A stretch of DNA of 64,000 bases from Rhodeus uyekii (Eukaryota > Chordata > Actinopteri > Cypriniformes > Acheilognathidae), in contig JAWRVZ010000052.1 of the NCBI GenBank assembly GCA_037043235.1, positions 1,115,001 to 1,179,000 of the forward strand. The letters are read 5' to 3'. Below, piece by piece: positions 23,901-37,194 of the stretch; the stretch's first letter is position 1, and every line of letters starts with the position of its first letter. Both the position numbers and the translations under genes were made by a program. The notes under the pieces were generated by a model. That model was not told where the DNA came from. It ran no database searches and worked only from the letters and a program-made list of their open reading frames with translations.

Positions 23901-24132
23901 AGTAAAGAACGACAATGCAGAAGTCTTTTCGTTTGCCATTTGTGGACTAACAGTTGCATTTCTTTTCTTTTGGCTGATGGTTCAAACTAATTAGTCCCCA
24001 AATGGTAAATCACCAATGTTTTTAGAGCATGATGTAAGCAGAGACATTCAAAGCATTTTAACAAAAGTGCAGGTCTTCACATTGCCATGTTTCTTTCTTT
24101 CTTTCCTTCTTTTTTTTAAGGGCTGCAGAGGA

Positions 24133-24167
<35 letters not shown>

Positions 24168-24685
24168 AGACCATTGCAATGTCTTGTATAATCACTTTAA
24201 ATTTTATTAAAATCCACACTACTAAAGATACACCTCATACCAAAACCCTTGATTCAGAATAAAGTACCATCAGAACTCCAGCTGGAAAAGTGTAATCTTT
24301 GCCCATAACAACATTAGTTTGGATGCTCATATTTACCAAAATATTTTTTTTTTGCAAGAGAATCAAAAGAAAATAAATATACATTAGGGCTCCCAAAGGC
24401 TGTAAAGAGTAACTTGCTTTGATGAGAAACTAAAACAGTTGCACCACTTGGAAACATTTTAGAGTAAACTGGGAGAACACAATGATAGATAGTATAGATA
24501 CAGGAAGTAGCTATCCTATAAAAGTGTCCTTTTATTTCACTTGTTCCCTTTTTGTGAAATCTGTTCAATTTATCATGATATTTAGAGATTTTTGTGCTCT
24601 ACATCGTTAATTTATTAATAGTACAAATAGTGAGTTCTTCATTCATTATCACTGTAATTAACTAAATAATTATTGTTTAATTAGC

Positions 24686-24719
<34 letters not shown>

Positions 24720-26894
24720 TAAATTCCGTAACCCTATCCCAAAAGCTAAACATAACCACATTTAACGATAAACAAAGAATAACATAAAGCTGTCAATTTG
24801 TCAACCCTGTATGTTTTTTTGTGTGTGTGTGTGTGTGTCTGTGTGAATGTAAGCAAATGTACGTGTGGTAGAAAGATTATATGCTAATACTTAGGATTTT
24901 GTTTTTAAAATGCATCAGTTAAGATTAACAGATAATACTGTTTTAACTGTGTAAAAAGTATTTCAGTATTTCTATGGAAAGTCTTCATAAAACCCGGAAA
25001 CCCGTGTGTGTGTGTTTCCATAAAACATGGAAACCTGTATGTGTGTTTTCTCAATGCATTTGTAAACATTTTAAGGAAAACTGAATATGAATGCAGTTAA
25101 TGTCCAATGAAAGATGGTTTAATGTAATTTTCCAATTTTCCTTGGCCTAATTTAAAGTAAGAAATAATTGATCATAAATATTTAGCCACATAACAATTTA
25201 TTTACTATTGGTTTAACTTACTTATAAATCATTTATAAATTAGTTGTTAACAAAGAAAAAACATTATATAACAATTTACTAATTGAACAATAATTATTTT
25301 AATTACAGTGATAGTGAATGAAGAAGTCTCTATTTGTATCCTATTAACATATTAACATTGTAGAGACTACAGTATATTGATCATCAATAAACTATACACT
25401 ACAATTTTGTAAATTATTTGTAAGTACTTCATTACTGTATACTTATTAGAACGCGTTATCAAAAAAAAATTTACCCTGCCTTAAAACTGATGTTTCATTC
25501 TTCCGTTTCTTTTCACACAATTATATAAATATATTTCTATAACAAAACAAAAATTGTTGTTTTAAGGTGTTTTTGAAACCAATTTTTGGTAATAAGGTTT
25601 CAAAATTTGCAGACCTCATTTAAATCAAATTAAGACAAAATGCAAAAGCTCATGAAGGTTAAGTACCTCCTTTTACTAACTCCTTTGTTGTGAGTTTCAA
25701 GCACTTTTTTACACCCTGTTAATGGACTGTGCCAGTTGGATCACTAGTGAATCTCTGAAACAGTACATGTGCCAATCCAATTTCACCTCAAAAACACTGA
25801 CTACTGTATATGCAGAGGTTTGGATTCCCACACAGGACATTTGCCATTCTGCCCCTGAGCAGAACATGGTTTCTCTCCATCTGTTTTCTTACGGCAGGTT
25901 GTATACGTGACTGATCCCAAAAGAATGCAAGAAACTAAGATGTATATAACTACTCTTTCTCAAGACTGTCTTCCTTAAATGCAGCTATCTTCTGTTCTTG
26001 TCCTTGTAGTTAACCAGAGAGGGAGGGGGTACAAGCCAGAGAAAAAGAAAGATCTTAAACAGAACTTTAAGGGAAAGACAGAGTTGTTGTTTTTGTGCTC
26101 TGTCTTGCCTTAGTAAACTTTGAAAATGTACCCAGTGGAGGAAAGGCACTTATGGGGATGAGGGCACAGAGATCTGTTGGGAAGATGGAAGCAGAGCACT
26201 GAACTAGATCAGCAAAATGTGCTGGCTATTTCCTTGTTCTATTGTCAGCACTCCATAAAAAAGCATCAAATATTGAGAGGGTGCATTAACATGGGCCAGA
26301 AATTGATGGCTTCTCCATTGAGGGGTAAAAAATCAGATGAAAACAGTCAAAGATGTGGAAGATGCCATCTTGGCCCTACTGCTGGTTTCTGAGAGCTCTG
26401 GACAGTTTCCTGAAAATCAGAGGTCTGTCAGGCTTGGTACGTGAAAAAATTTAGAAAACCTTTTTATTTATGGATAGTGTTCTAGATGGAAGCTGGATAA
26501 ATACACACTAGTCAAATTTTATGTTTTCTTAAGGAAAAAGATTGCAATTGTTTTCAAGCACATTTTAATTTAACTGTTCCTTTGTCTTCCATTGCTCTGG
26601 CAAACTTGCAAATCTTATGAATCAGAATGCAGCTCTTTCTTGAGTATTTATGCTGGCCACATAAAACAATTTCACTGCGGCAAAATTTTTCAGGAATATT
26701 GCCATAAGCATGTTTTTTCTTATAAGCTCTGATTGATTTAAAGAATTATTCTCAATACATTTCTTAAAGTCGGTATTAAATGGAAATTTTGATTTCCCTC
26801 GTGACGTATATCCAAGTTAAATGGCTTCTGGAATTAAAGTATTGTACATTCTTGGGAATCGACTAGATCATAGGATATTGAAGTGGGTCCGTAA
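23901..26894. other. AT-rich intergenic DNA with microsatellites
   Basis: I see no gene here. There are AT dinucleotide tracts at 24134-24163 and 24688-24716, a GT tract at about 24822-24839, and a tandem echo of CATAAAACCCGGAAACC and CATAAAACATGGAAACC near 24990-25035. Confidence 0.6.
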
Positions 26895-27139
26895 TGGGGA
26901 AAAAGGAGAATGGACACAAGAATATGAGTTCAACCCGAAGGGTGTATTTATTTACAAGTCATCAGATGCAAGGAAAGTAGACCAGTGGATGAGTGACAGG
27001 AATCCTCAGGTCTGTTCCTCCATGCTTCTTAGACACTTTTTGGAAGCACCTTTGTAATCAGAGTGAGTGAGGGATAAATGCTGCCCAAAGTGATTGCTCC
27101 CCAGCTGGTGTATATATGTTGACAGGTGCAACGCTTGAT

Positions 27140-28250
27140 GAGTTTCTGGCAACTTGCCACATCCATCCCTCCCAACCCCTCCACCCCCTCCACACTCCAC
27201 CCTACCACATCTGAGACTTTAGCTCAATTTTTCACCACAGATGGAAATCCTGAAGGGCTTGGAACCACCTGGCGACTCTGGCATTGGAGTCTTTTGCCTT
27301 GGCCATCCACTGAAAGTGACTTTCACCAGCATGAAGGATCTCCCTAAGAGGTAGCATTGGTGAGGGCGTCCTTCTCAACCCCACCATATCGGGGTTCCAG
27401 TGAGGTGAGCTCCCTACTAAAGTATGTCACCGGATGATTTTCCCCCTCATGGTTTGTAACAGAACTGCTCCAAGACATCTGACTGGAGGGTGAAGGGCCC
27501 TTGAAAAGTCAGGAGCATTTAGAGCTGAGGACAAAGAGAGGGCAGCCTTCAGATGCTGGAATGACTCTTCGGCCGCAGGGCTTCACTATATTTTGTCTTG
27601 TTGGCCCTTCTTGGTCAGGTCTTTAAGGGAACAAGTCAGAGATGAGAAGGACTTGATGAAACATCGATAATAGCCCGCTAAGCTCAGGAAAGTCTGTATC
27701 TGCTTCTTTGTACTTGGCCAGGGTACAGTCCCCTATACCTGCCACTTTCTCGTTTTGGGGAAGGACAGTGTGTTTTATCTAGTCCCAGATGGCAATTGCA
27801 GGGATTAGGTATTAGTCCAGTCCATCGTAACGCAGTAACCTGGTTAAATGGTCCTGACATTTCTTAGAGTGGACCACAACATCAACAAGATAGACAGCGG
27901 CTGCAGGACAATATCCTTGAGCCATTGGAAAGTATTAATGCCAATGGCTTAGGGTGTTCTGAATGTCACGTTCTGCTTGTCCTGGGGATTCAGAGGTACT
28001 TGGCAATAGCCCTTGGTGAGGTCCAGCATGGATATGTAACATGCCCCACCCAGGCTCTTAGTGAGCTCATCCACTCTGGTTGTAGCTGTCAAATTGCAAG
28101 ACTTCATTTAGCGTCCTGAAATCATTACAAAAACTGAAAATACAATCAGGTTTAGGGACCATGATGATTGGCTGGACCAGGGACTATTGGATGGTTCAAT
28201 CATCTGGTTCAATCACCATTCGTCCATTGAATCCCCATTGATACCATTGA
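27140..28250 (-). pseudogene. gypsy pol remnant: reverse transcriptase and RNase H
   Basis: No long frame is open, but minus-strand translations pass in order through QPIIMVPKPDCIFSFCNDFR, TLNEVLQFDSY, YLVDVVVHSKKCQDHLTRLL (the YLDD catalytic box, with the first D read as V), FPELSGLLSMFHQ, DLFPLKDLTKKGQ, and then an RNase H tail YLLGRSFMLVKV. This is the order in Ty3/gypsy pol. Stops and frameshifts are many, and the catalytic Asp pair appears altered. Confidence 0.7.
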
Positions 28251-28379
28251 TAATCGACCATTGATCCCTACTTCTTGTTCCCTGGCACCATCTGACACAG
28301 TTTGATGAATGATTCAGCCCACCATCCATGCTCACCTATCTGTAGGCATGGGTTAATCTTGCTGTGCACAAATCTACAC

Positions 28380-28915
28380 TGATATGTGTCTCTCTGTTTA
28401 TCCTGAGGTTACCGTAGTCAGCCGGATCTGGGCTGTATCCAGATCAAATGAAGGACCTGCACCTCAACATGACCACAACACAGCCCTGAAGTGTCTGAAG
28501 AAACCGTGACTCTATTAAACTCTCCCCTGTAAAGGCCTAATGATTCCAACCAGATGGAACTGGACTAAATATTTTGAGTGTCCCGATCTCAGTCTGACTT
28601 CTGAACTGAAATGGTGTCTATATCATTCACAATCACGCACTGTTTTTTCGTTGTGCCAGAAGATAACTGGTTACCTGGATGATCCTGGTTTCTCCTAAGG
28701 TTTTTTGTTTCTCCATTCTGTCACCTGCTAGAGTTTTGGTTCCTTGCCATTGTCGCCTCTGGCTTGCTTAGTTAGAGACACTTAACACTTACAATTCATC
28801 AATATTATTGATTGGCTGCTGTACTGCCAAAGCAAACTTTGTTGCATTGTTTTCCTGTTATCTCTGTAAAGCTGCTTTGAAAAAATCTGGTGAGTCAAGG
28901 TGTTGAAAAAATAAA
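28380..28915 (-). repeat. Dispersed repeat A/B, minus-strand copy
   Basis: The reverse complement of this stretch carries the family B blocks seen at 8545 and 36780 (GTATCCAGATC and CGGATC near 28440, ACAGCCCTGAAGTGTCTG near 28485) and ends with family A (AAGCTGCTTTGAAA, 28868). It is inserted in the decayed gypsy element. Confidence 0.65.
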
Positions 28916-28969
28916 TGAGAACTTGAGAAATGAGAAATCATCAGTTCTTATTCTTTCGAGTCTTACGTG

Positions 28970-29251
<282 letters not shown>

Positions 29252-30421
29252 GATCTATATGCTGCCTTTGACACTGTTAATCATCACATCACTGTTAGTC
29301 ACTGTTAATTATCATTTCCTTCTGTCCACCCTCTCCTCACGAGGCATCACAGGAACTCTGCTTCACTGTCATTTCAACCAGATGATCTCACAGTACCTGT
29401 GTGAATCACAAGCTGCCTGGCGGACATCTCGGCATGGATGTAAGAGCATCATCTGTAGCTTAACTTGGCCAAGACAGAGCTTTTCGTCTTTCCTGCCAAT
29501 TCGTCTCTACAGCACGACTTCACCATCGAGATCGGCTCCTCAATGATTAACCCATCAAGTCTGCCAGAAATCTTGGAGTAATCTTTGTGGACCAGCTGAC
29601 CTTGAAAGACACATCACAAAAACGGCTTGATCCTCCAGGTTTGCACTTCACAACATCAGGAGGATCAAGCCGCTCCTAACTGAGCAAGCTACACAACTTC
29701 TGATACAGGCCATCGTCATTTAATCGTCACTTCCTTCTAGTGCAATCAAACCCCTGCAACATCCTGAACGTCGCAGCTCATCTGTTTTTCAACTAACCCA
29801 AAAGGACCCACGTCACTCCAGTCTTCATGTCTCTGCACTGGCTCCCACTTGCAGCTCGCATCAAAATCAAATCACTGACACTTACTAACAGAACTAACAC
29901 AGGCTCAGCACCCTCATACTTCCACTCTCTGTTAAAAATCTACACACCTACCAGAATACCAGAAAATCTACATGAACTACCAGATTGATCAATGAGCAAT
30001 GACTCGAGGTACGAGTCAAAGAATTTTCTCACAGAGAGGCAAAAAAAATCACTCAAGAAGATTTTCATTCACCATTCCTTGTTGGTGGAACGATCTCCCT
30101 GCCCTCATCCAAAATGCAGAATCCTTGGCAATATTCAAAAGACTGCTGAAAACTCATCTTTTCCGTGAGCATTCCGTGAGCGTGTGTGCATGACACACAT
30201 GCACACACGACCTCAACTTATAAAAACAAAAAAACGTCCTCTTAATCCCTCTATTCTCCAGGCTTGTACTACTTGTATGTGTCATATTCCGAAAAAAATT
30301 ATTGTAAGCAGTCTTGTGTACTTTTGCATCTTCAGGATGAATCGCTCTCTGTTTTCCTCAAATTGTAAGTCGTTTTGAAAAAAGCATCTGCTAAATGAAT
30401 AAATGTAAATGCAAATGTAAA
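29252..30421 (+). pseudogene. L2-like LINE, 3' half (reverse transcriptase end and tail)
   Basis: Recognisable pieces, in different frames, are LDLYAAFDTVNHHI, LSTLSSRGITGTLLH, SQAAWRTSRHGCKSI (the TASRISAWMSA region), a LGVIFVDQLTL-like block, and the C-terminus RRFSFTIPCWWNDLPALIQN then AESLAIFKRLLKTHLF. The 3' end reads AAAGCATCTGCTAAATGAAT followed by AAATGTAAATGC repeats, the classic tail of fish L2 elements. The stretch that should contain YADD is missing. Confidence 0.8.
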
Positions 30422-30429
30422 ATCCACTT

Positions 30430-30780
30430 TGGCTCACCCACGAGCATTGGGGCAAGAAGTTCTGCAAACTCAGTTTGATTCCGGTCCTATCAGGTAGCTA
30501 TGGACGTATGACTCAAGGTCATCTTAATCCATCATTTTAGGGAGCATTTTGCTGACGTACTTCTCTCAAGTGGAGTCAAGCGAGTGGTTGTCTCTGCTCA
30601 TAAGCGCACCAACTCTTCAGCTATATGTGTCTGACTTGCCACCAGCTTTTCTGACAACTGCAGTTGTTGAACTGAGATCTCTGGAAGGAGACAGATGATG
30701 TCTCCCACATTGGGGGGAGGAGCTGCCTTGGTCGAGGCTTCATGTTGCAGTTCCTGAGGGGAAAAAAGGAGAAAGGACAC
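30430..30780 (-). pseudogene. gypsy gag remnant
   Basis: On the minus strand a frame from 30780 reads LQHEASTKAAPPPNVGDIIC, and then, after a break, SKMLPKMMDQDDLESYV, which resembles the gag stretch with a D-D-P-E-A-F motif of fish gypsy elements. Its place directly inside the 5' LTR fits gag. Confidence 0.5.
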
Positions 30781-31417
30781 AAGAATTTGAGTTCAACCCA
30801 AAGGGTGTATTTATTTACAAGTCATAGATGCAAGGAAACTAGACCAGTGGATTTTGACCGTAATCCTCAGGTCCGTTCCTCCATGTTTGTTAGGTGCTTC
30901 CAAAGAGTTTCTTTGTGATTGGAGTGAGCGAGTGTGAAAGTCCACTGAGAAAAACCGTATTCAATCTTGGTAGAAGTCTGCAGGCAGAGAGTCCATACAC
31001 CAACTTCCCGTTAACCACTCACTGGCAAGAAGGAAAACCCCAAATTCAGTTTTATTTGACAGAAGATCCACTACCTCATCTGTACCACCAGCATTTATAT
31101 CCTTGTCTAGAGGATTGACTGAATGCCATCAGCTGGGCATGGTGATTGCTCCCCAGCTGGTGTGCGTGTGTTGCCAGGGGCAATGCTTGATGAGGGGTGG
31201 GATCGCAGGCTTTCAATGCTAGTTTGCTGTTGCTAGTCTCTCCTTACCTTTCCATTTGTGTTTAAGGATTTGTAGACATTTTTTATTACAAACAAGAAAA
31301 TTTTAGTGGACATGTTCTATTTCATACGTTTGAGAGATTATTTGCATCTCATTACGTTTTGTGCATTGTCATTTTATTCTGCATACGCATGCTTTATGAG
31401 CCAGTGACCATCTAACA

Positions 31418-31667
31418 CAGGGGTGGGCAAACTACGGCCCGCGATCACATCCGGCCCGCCGAACTCGCCGAACTTGTATTAAACCTCCTTCATTTTACAT
31501 TTCCATGTGACGTCATTCTGTTGCGGCTACAAGCGGCAGTGGTGTTGAAGCTTTGGTGGAGAGTAGGCGCTCTCCCATCAACAATCGCGCATCACACTCA
31601 CCCCGGCCCGTCTGTCAATTTTAAGAAACCAATGTGGCCCGCGAGACAAGTAGTTTTCCCACCCCTG
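31418..31667. mobile_element. hAT MITE (250 bp)
   Basis: The ends are inverted: CAGGGGTGGGCAAACTACGG on the left, and a right end whose complement starts CAGGGGTGGGAAAACTAC. Flanking 8-mers ATCTAACA (31410-31417) and AACTAACA (31668-31675) agree at 7 of 8 bases, the target length of hAT transposases. It carries no transposase. Confidence 0.85.
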
Positions 31668-31675
31668 AACTAACA

Positions 31676-33769
31676 TATATATTTTGTTAATATATGTTAA
31701 CATAATGTTGTGCCTTTATCATTTTGAATTCAAGTAATGGTATCGGTTGAAAATGTGAAAGAGAGGATGAAGATTTACATTGGGCAGTATGATTAAAAAT
31801 GACATGCCTTTGAGGTTGTCCCACATATCTCCAAGGCACACATTACATGCATACATTAATGCACACACACGCACACACCCTCACACATGTGCAAGCACTC
31901 ACACATACACTGAAGTCAGGGATGAATAGATTAGGAATTGAGGAATGCGTCTGATAAAATATTAAGACTTGGTGCTCTTTTATCTATATCATATGACCAT
32001 TGATGCACAAGTGAATCTATTTCTCTTTCTCTCCATCTACCTCCACTTCCTCTCACACATACTTATTTGCTCATTTTTTTTGTCAATTCACAAGTGATCC
32101 TCCAAACATTTCTGCCAATTGCTTCATGTGACACATAATTGCACTAAAGGAGACTAATGATTTCTAGTAATTCCATGGCAATTTCATTGTGTGATTCACA
32201 CAAACATTCATTCCCTTGTGGATAGCATGCAGGCCAACAGATGCCTTTGCTTTTATTTGACAGAGGAACAGAGAAAGGATTCAATAGATGTGAACAGTAA
32301 CACTGGCACAAATCTTCATTAACAACACTGTGGTTTTAATATTTTTGTTTTACACATTGCTCTGGCATGTCACTCATGTTTGTGATGTGCTATGGAGAGC
32401 AAATATGGCTGGAATATAATCACAGCTAATGTCTAGGCTGGTTTCTCTGGAGAACAGGAGATGTGAGCCATTTTGTTGACTGAGGCACACGCGTCTTTGT
32501 CATCACTTGGCTCCAACTCCCTGCAGCTCTGGCTGCAGATGGTGGAATGCGTTTTTTTAATCAACACCACCCTCTACTGGCAAGATCAGTCATATTTCTT
32601 TTTTACCAGGAGACATTGAGAGTTACTTTAAAACATTAACAAAATGCATCAACATTCCGACACAATGATTGGATGACTGTATAAACCAGTGAATGCTCAG
32701 ATGGAGTGTTTGATGGATGAAAAATACCTCTATTCAATTCTTATTGATAAATTAATGAATTCAGAGTATGTTGCATGAAAAGTTCAACATTTTATTCACA
32801 GAAAGAGAGCACCAATTTGGCAGAGTGTTCTTCTCTGTGTTGATTTATATTCTGTTTAAATAGGAAGCTTGACTTTGCTTTTGAAATGACATGGGGAGCT
32901 CCTCAATACTCAAACCGATGCTTCCTTGTTTTCCTTGCTCCTACCTCCTTAAGCCTGTGACCCGGAAACCAATCGAATTTAACCATATTGAATGGCATCT
33001 CAATTCTGTAATTGCACCACGAGGAGGTGAGGAATAAAGAGCGGGGAAGCTTCCTGAGCAGTCGTGAGCGAGGATGCACTGATGTATCCTTCCCTCGCAT
33101 CCTAGGGGGGTAGAGCTAAGGAATAATGAGGAGGAGCTAATGTGAGGAAATGAGGATGCACAAGAAATGAGAAGGCCCCTTTTTGGAGGCAGCTGGTATT
33201 ATGGGGAGACAATATAAAAAAAATGTATTTGCTGTGTAAAAATGCATATGTTTCCCTGAATGCTGGAGAACAAAGAATGTTAATGATCTACCCATTTTTT
33301 ATGGTACAATTTACCTCAGCATAAAAATGGCTTCTAAGCTAATAAGCATGTAATAAAACCATACAAGTAAAAATGTTATTTCATGGGGAATGAAATCCTC
33401 ATCCCCATCCTCACATGCATGAAAGGTCTCTAATGTGGGAAAAAAATGAAAAATATCTAGAGAGTGTTTGAAAGAGATTTTTTTTAAAAGAGCATGCTGC
33501 AGGATACTTGCAGTTCCTGCAGTTCATTCTTCTGCTTGTTTGGTAACTTGTGAGCATGTCCCTCTACCTCCTATATTTCTCACAGCAGTGATGGCAATCA
33601 ATAGACAATAAAACACAGCTAAAATGCTCAGATTCACATGCAGAACAAATATCTGCTGCTATTCCTTTCCCCAAAAGCACACAGGTGACAAGACTAACGA
33701 GATAATTAATTGACTCGACAGGTGAAGGAAACAAGAAGAGGGTGGAGACTGGACAATTCTACGTCACAG
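31676..33769. other. No gene seen
   Basis: The DNA is AT-rich. It contains a short run of CA-rich repeats near 31862-31910. I see no LTR, transposon end or reading frame that I can support. Confidence 0.5.
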
Positions 33770-34459
33770 TACAGTAATCCTTTGCCACTTCGCTGTTCAA
33801 GTTTCGTGGTATCAGTGCATCATGTTTTTTTTTTTAAATTCATCGAACAATAAAAAATTCAAAAATACCGCCATATCGGCAGCCGTATTGCGGAAAGCAG
33901 TGTTGTTTCATCGTTATGTGAGAGAAACGATTTCCCAGGATGCCACACAAAGAGAGAAATTCTCTCAGAGGCTTTGTACACACCCACGGCACTCAGACAA
34001 GACACGTGACTGATTCCCGGTGCAAGATTAAAGGCCTCATTATACCAGTGCAGTGACATCATCATCATCAACATCATTCATCATCACATTCATCGAACTG
34101 CACAGGTCTGTCATCGTCGTCATGATTGGAGTCAAGTCTCTAGACACTACTGTCATTGATGTGTCACGGTTCATTAATTCATTGTCTCCTAGTTACTGCC
34201 TGTGTGTGTATGCGAGGTGAGTGTGGTAGGCATGGTCACTGATCACTTCCACCGTCATCATCTCTCTCTTGCACCTGATCCATATCTCCTTTGCCTATTT
34301 AGTTCCCGTCTCACCACCTCTATGTTGTCGAGTCATTGCCTTCCTTATGTTCACTCATCAGCCCATTGAGACTCTGCGCCGCCTGCCTTCTCTGGACATT
34401 CTTCATTTGCACTAGATCCGGTTTGTTTTCATTACTGACAGAACGACTTGACCATCAAC

Positions 34460-35200
34460 ATGGATTCAGCAAATGTTCCCGATTGGCAGGACCTTGTTTC
34501 CAACAACATGGACAGGCAGGAAGAACAAATGCTGGCCACTGGGCACGCCGTACAAACACTAGCCGCACAGGTGCCCGAACTCACCAGTAGATTCCAACAG
34601 CTGCCTGTTCCCGCTGCGCCAGCCCCACCGCCTGTTTCCCCCACTATCAGTCGTCCCATAGGGCAGTCGGAACCTCATCTCCCACCCCCAGAACGTTACG
34701 ATGGCGAACCGGACTTCTGCAGAGCCTTCATCACAAAGTGCTCTGTATTTTTCTCACTGCATCCCCAGACCTACACTACTGAACAAGCCACGGTAGCCCT
34801 CGTCATAACACTGCTGTGGACCTGCAGTGAAATGGGGAACAGCGGTGTGGGAAAACCAAGATCCTTGCTGCTCCTCGTTCCAGACCTTCTCGGAAGAGAT
34901 GAAGAGAGTATTCGATTGGTCAGCGGTCGGCCGCGAGTCAGCTCGGAGATTTTCAGACCTCAAACAGGGAGACCGGTCTGTCTCTGAATACTCGATCGAG
35001 TTCCATACGCTCACGGCCGACTGCAAGTGGAACAAGGAGGTGCAGTAGGACAGATTCCTGCATGGGTCGGCTGACCACGTCCAACGTGAAATATACACCC
35101 TGGACCTACTCCCTCGATTCAATGGCCTCATTGAATTTGGCTCTTCGGGTGGACGCCCGGTTGGAGTGCAGCAAGTTTTGGCCCACTCCATCAAGAGGTC
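34460..35200 (+). pseudogene. gypsy gag, frameshifted
   Basis: The ATG at 34460 opens MDSANVPDWQDLVSNNMDRQ. A proline-rich linker (PVPAAPAPPPVSPTI) follows, then the capsid-like region PPPERYDGEPDFCRAFITKC and SVFFSLHPQTYTTEQATVA. The frame then shifts; the continuation SEEMKRVFDWSAVGRESA, DRSVSEYSIEFHTLTAD is in another frame and meets a stop at about 35046. A further block, FNGLIELALRVDARLE, shows the region before the zinc knuckle. The knuckle itself is lost near a GA tract. Gag would form the particle that packages element RNA. Confidence 0.8.
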
Positions 35201-35296
35201 CAGGGCCTCCTATGACATTCCCCACCCGACATCCTGGTGCAGTCAGCCCCCCCCCTTCGATCATGAACCCATGCAGGTCGGTCAAGCTCGGCTTTC

Positions 35297-35298
<2 letters not shown>

Positions 35299-35333
<35 letters not shown>
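35299..35333 (+). repeat. GA microsatellite inside gypsy gag
   Basis: About 17 copies of GA, in place of the segment that encodes FPEREREQ-like residues before the zinc knuckle in the related copy at 55900-56200 (there ERERYRAQGLCIYCGAEGH). Confidence 0.9.
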
Positions 35334-35336
<3 letters not shown>

Positions 35337-35681
35337 CTGAGCCTTGGAACTGTCCATTTAATGCACTGGAGAAGGGCAATTTATTCTTCAGTGTCTGGTA
35401 AAAGCCTGCACCCGCCAGTAAGGAGGGGGCTACTGACGGCGCTGTTGCGGTTAACAGGTCTTCCTCATCGACTCTCCTCCCAGTAAGACTTCAATGGGCC
35501 AATGCCTCACATCAATGTCACGAGGGCAACTTTATGGATTATTCACTGGCACTCCAGCTCAAGATCACCTCTGAACATCTCACCTACCCAATCATAGTCA
35601 ACACTTTGGGTGGTCAGAGCCTACCACACATTTCTCTTAAGACCATTCCCCTCAGCCTCACCACCGCAGGTAACCACTCCT

Positions 35682-35822
35682 ACTTTTATGTCTCCGCTCC
35701 TCCGTGAGAAGAGACACCGGTGGCTTCGCAGGTGACACTCATTATCAATCATGCCACCGGCTCTCGTGACGCTCTTACGGTCCCTCGAGCCCGCCCTCGC
35801 CGCACTGATTCTTTGTCTACCA
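35682..35822 (-). repeat. Antisense LTR fragment, same family as the 2411-2721 LTR
   Basis: The reverse complement of this stretch aligns with 2411-2540: CGAGGGAC, GAGCGTCACGAGAGCC, AATGAGTGTCACCTG, AGCCACCGGT, and a cataaaa box. It sits between gypsy protease and reverse transcriptase sequence, so it is a fragment of a different LTR inserted in this copy. Confidence 0.6.
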
Positions 35823-36215
35823 GGTTCATCCACCCCTCTTCTTCTCCAACGGGGGCAGGATTCTTTTTTGTGGGGAAGAAGGATGATTTTCTGCGACCTT
35901 GTATTGACTCCTAAGGGCTGAATAAAATCATGGTAAAGAATACTTATCCTTTGCCGTTGATGTCTTCAGCGTTCAAGAGATTGCATGGAGCATCTATCTT
36001 CACGAAACTGGATTTACGCAATGCTTATCATTTGGTCCGCATAAGAGAGGGGGGTGAATTGAAGACAGCATTTAATATCCCTAGGGGCCACTTTGAATAC
36101 TTGGTCATGCCTTTTGGGCTGTCCAACTCCCCAGCTGTCATCCAAGCACTCGTCAATGACGTGTTGAGAGACACGAGAGACCCCTTCACGTATGTGTACC
36201 TACATGACATGTTCC
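35823..36215 (+). pseudogene. gypsy reverse transcriptase, truncated
   Basis: The sequence reads RFIHPSSSPTGAGFFFVGKK, DDFLRPCIDS with a stop, then NTYPLPLMSSAFKRLHGA, SIFTKLDLRNAYHLVRI, LKTAFNIPRGHFEYLVMPFG, LSNSPAVIQALVNDVL and YVYLHDM. The catalytic YLDD box reads YLHD, so Asp is replaced by His, and the frame ends there because of the deletion into the LTR. This is a dead copy. Confidence 0.85.
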
Positions 36216-36731
36216 TGCACCGCCTGCCTTCTCTGGACTTCTTCTGTATTCATCTCTCGTGAAATAAATCTTCATTTGCTATTGAATCCGGTTTGTGTTC
36301 ATTACTGAAATGAGTGTAGAGCACCAAAATACGTATCGTATGAGAGAGAGAGTAAATATATAATATTAAGGTTTTGTAATTAAATAGATTTGATTCAACT
36401 ATATTTAAAGTATAAATATACATATTTTATACATTCTAGTACCTATATAAACATATCAGGAAACTTCTAGTACATCAGGGGCCAATCCTACTTTGCAGAT
36501 TTTCACTTATCACGGGGGGTTCCCATCCCCAGTAACTGCGATAAACGAGGGATTGCTGTAAAACTGAAATATATCACCTTTACCATTTTATTAGGCTTTT
36601 TAACAAATCACATTTTATTTAAGTGAAAATTAAAAAAAAAACATTTGACAAATGACAAATCTGTTCTTCCCAAAAAAAGATTGGTAGCAGATGTGATAGT
36701 GACAAGGAACCAAAACTCCAGCAGGTGACAA

Positions 36732-37095
36732 AATGAATGAAGAACAGAATGGAGAAAAACAACCTTGGGAGAAACCTGGCTCAGTCGGGGGACCAGTTCT
36801 CCTCTGGCCAACAGCCAAACAGTGCATGATTATGATACTGACAACAATTCAGGGCAAGATATTAAATCCAGTTCGGTCTGGTTGGAGATGGGATTCATGG
36901 TCTTCACGTGGGAGGGTCTAGTAGAGTCATGGTCTCTGAAGACACTTCAGGGCTGTGTTGGGCTCGTGTCCAGGTGTAGGTCCTTCATCTGATCTGGATA
37001 CGGCCCGGATCCAGCTTACCATGGTAACCTCGGAATAAACACAGACTAAAATCAACGTAGATACCATTCTTCTTCTGATGTAACAAGTACATCAG
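36732..37095 (+). repeat. Dispersed repeat B
   Basis: The best preserved B copy in the window: GAGAAACCTGGCTCAGTCGG, GACCAGTTCTCCTCTGGCC, CACTTCAGGGCTGTGTTGG, CATCTGATCTGGATACGGCC, ACCATGGTAACCTCGGAATA. Confidence 0.75.
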
Positions 37096-37194
37096 ATGTT
37101 TTACATAGGATTAATTTTAGTAATGGCCCACACTCCAGCTGCCTCGTCGAACACTTCATGTATTAACTAGGAAGTGGCTGATGGCTTATGAAGC

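Larger units (their letters stand above)
34162..36310 (+). mobile_element. gypsy (chromovirus-type) LTR element with internal deletion
   Basis: The 5' LTR is 34162-34440 (TGTCACGGTTCATTAATTC...ATTACTGACA). Gag follows at 34460, then protease/reverse transcriptase remains, and then the sequence jumps at about 36216 into the last 90 bp of the 3' LTR (CCGCCTGCCTTCTCTGGAC ... ATTACTGA). RNase H, integrase and most of the 3' LTR are therefore missing. The family is the same as the minus-strand element at 49161-56775, which shares gag, reverse transcriptase and LTR sequence. The target duplication is unclear (TGATG on the left). Confidence 0.8.
33772..36558. mobile_element. Tigger/pogo-like DNA transposon ends, split by a gypsy element
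   Basis: The left end is CAGTAATCCTTTGCCACTTC. The complement of the right end reads CAGCAATCCCTCGTTTATCG. Both are preceded or followed by TA (33770-33771 and 36559-36560), the target of Tc1/mariner-group elements. The interior, apart from the gypsy insertion at 34162-36307, is under 700 bp and encodes nothing, so this was a MITE before it was split. Confidence 0.65.
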
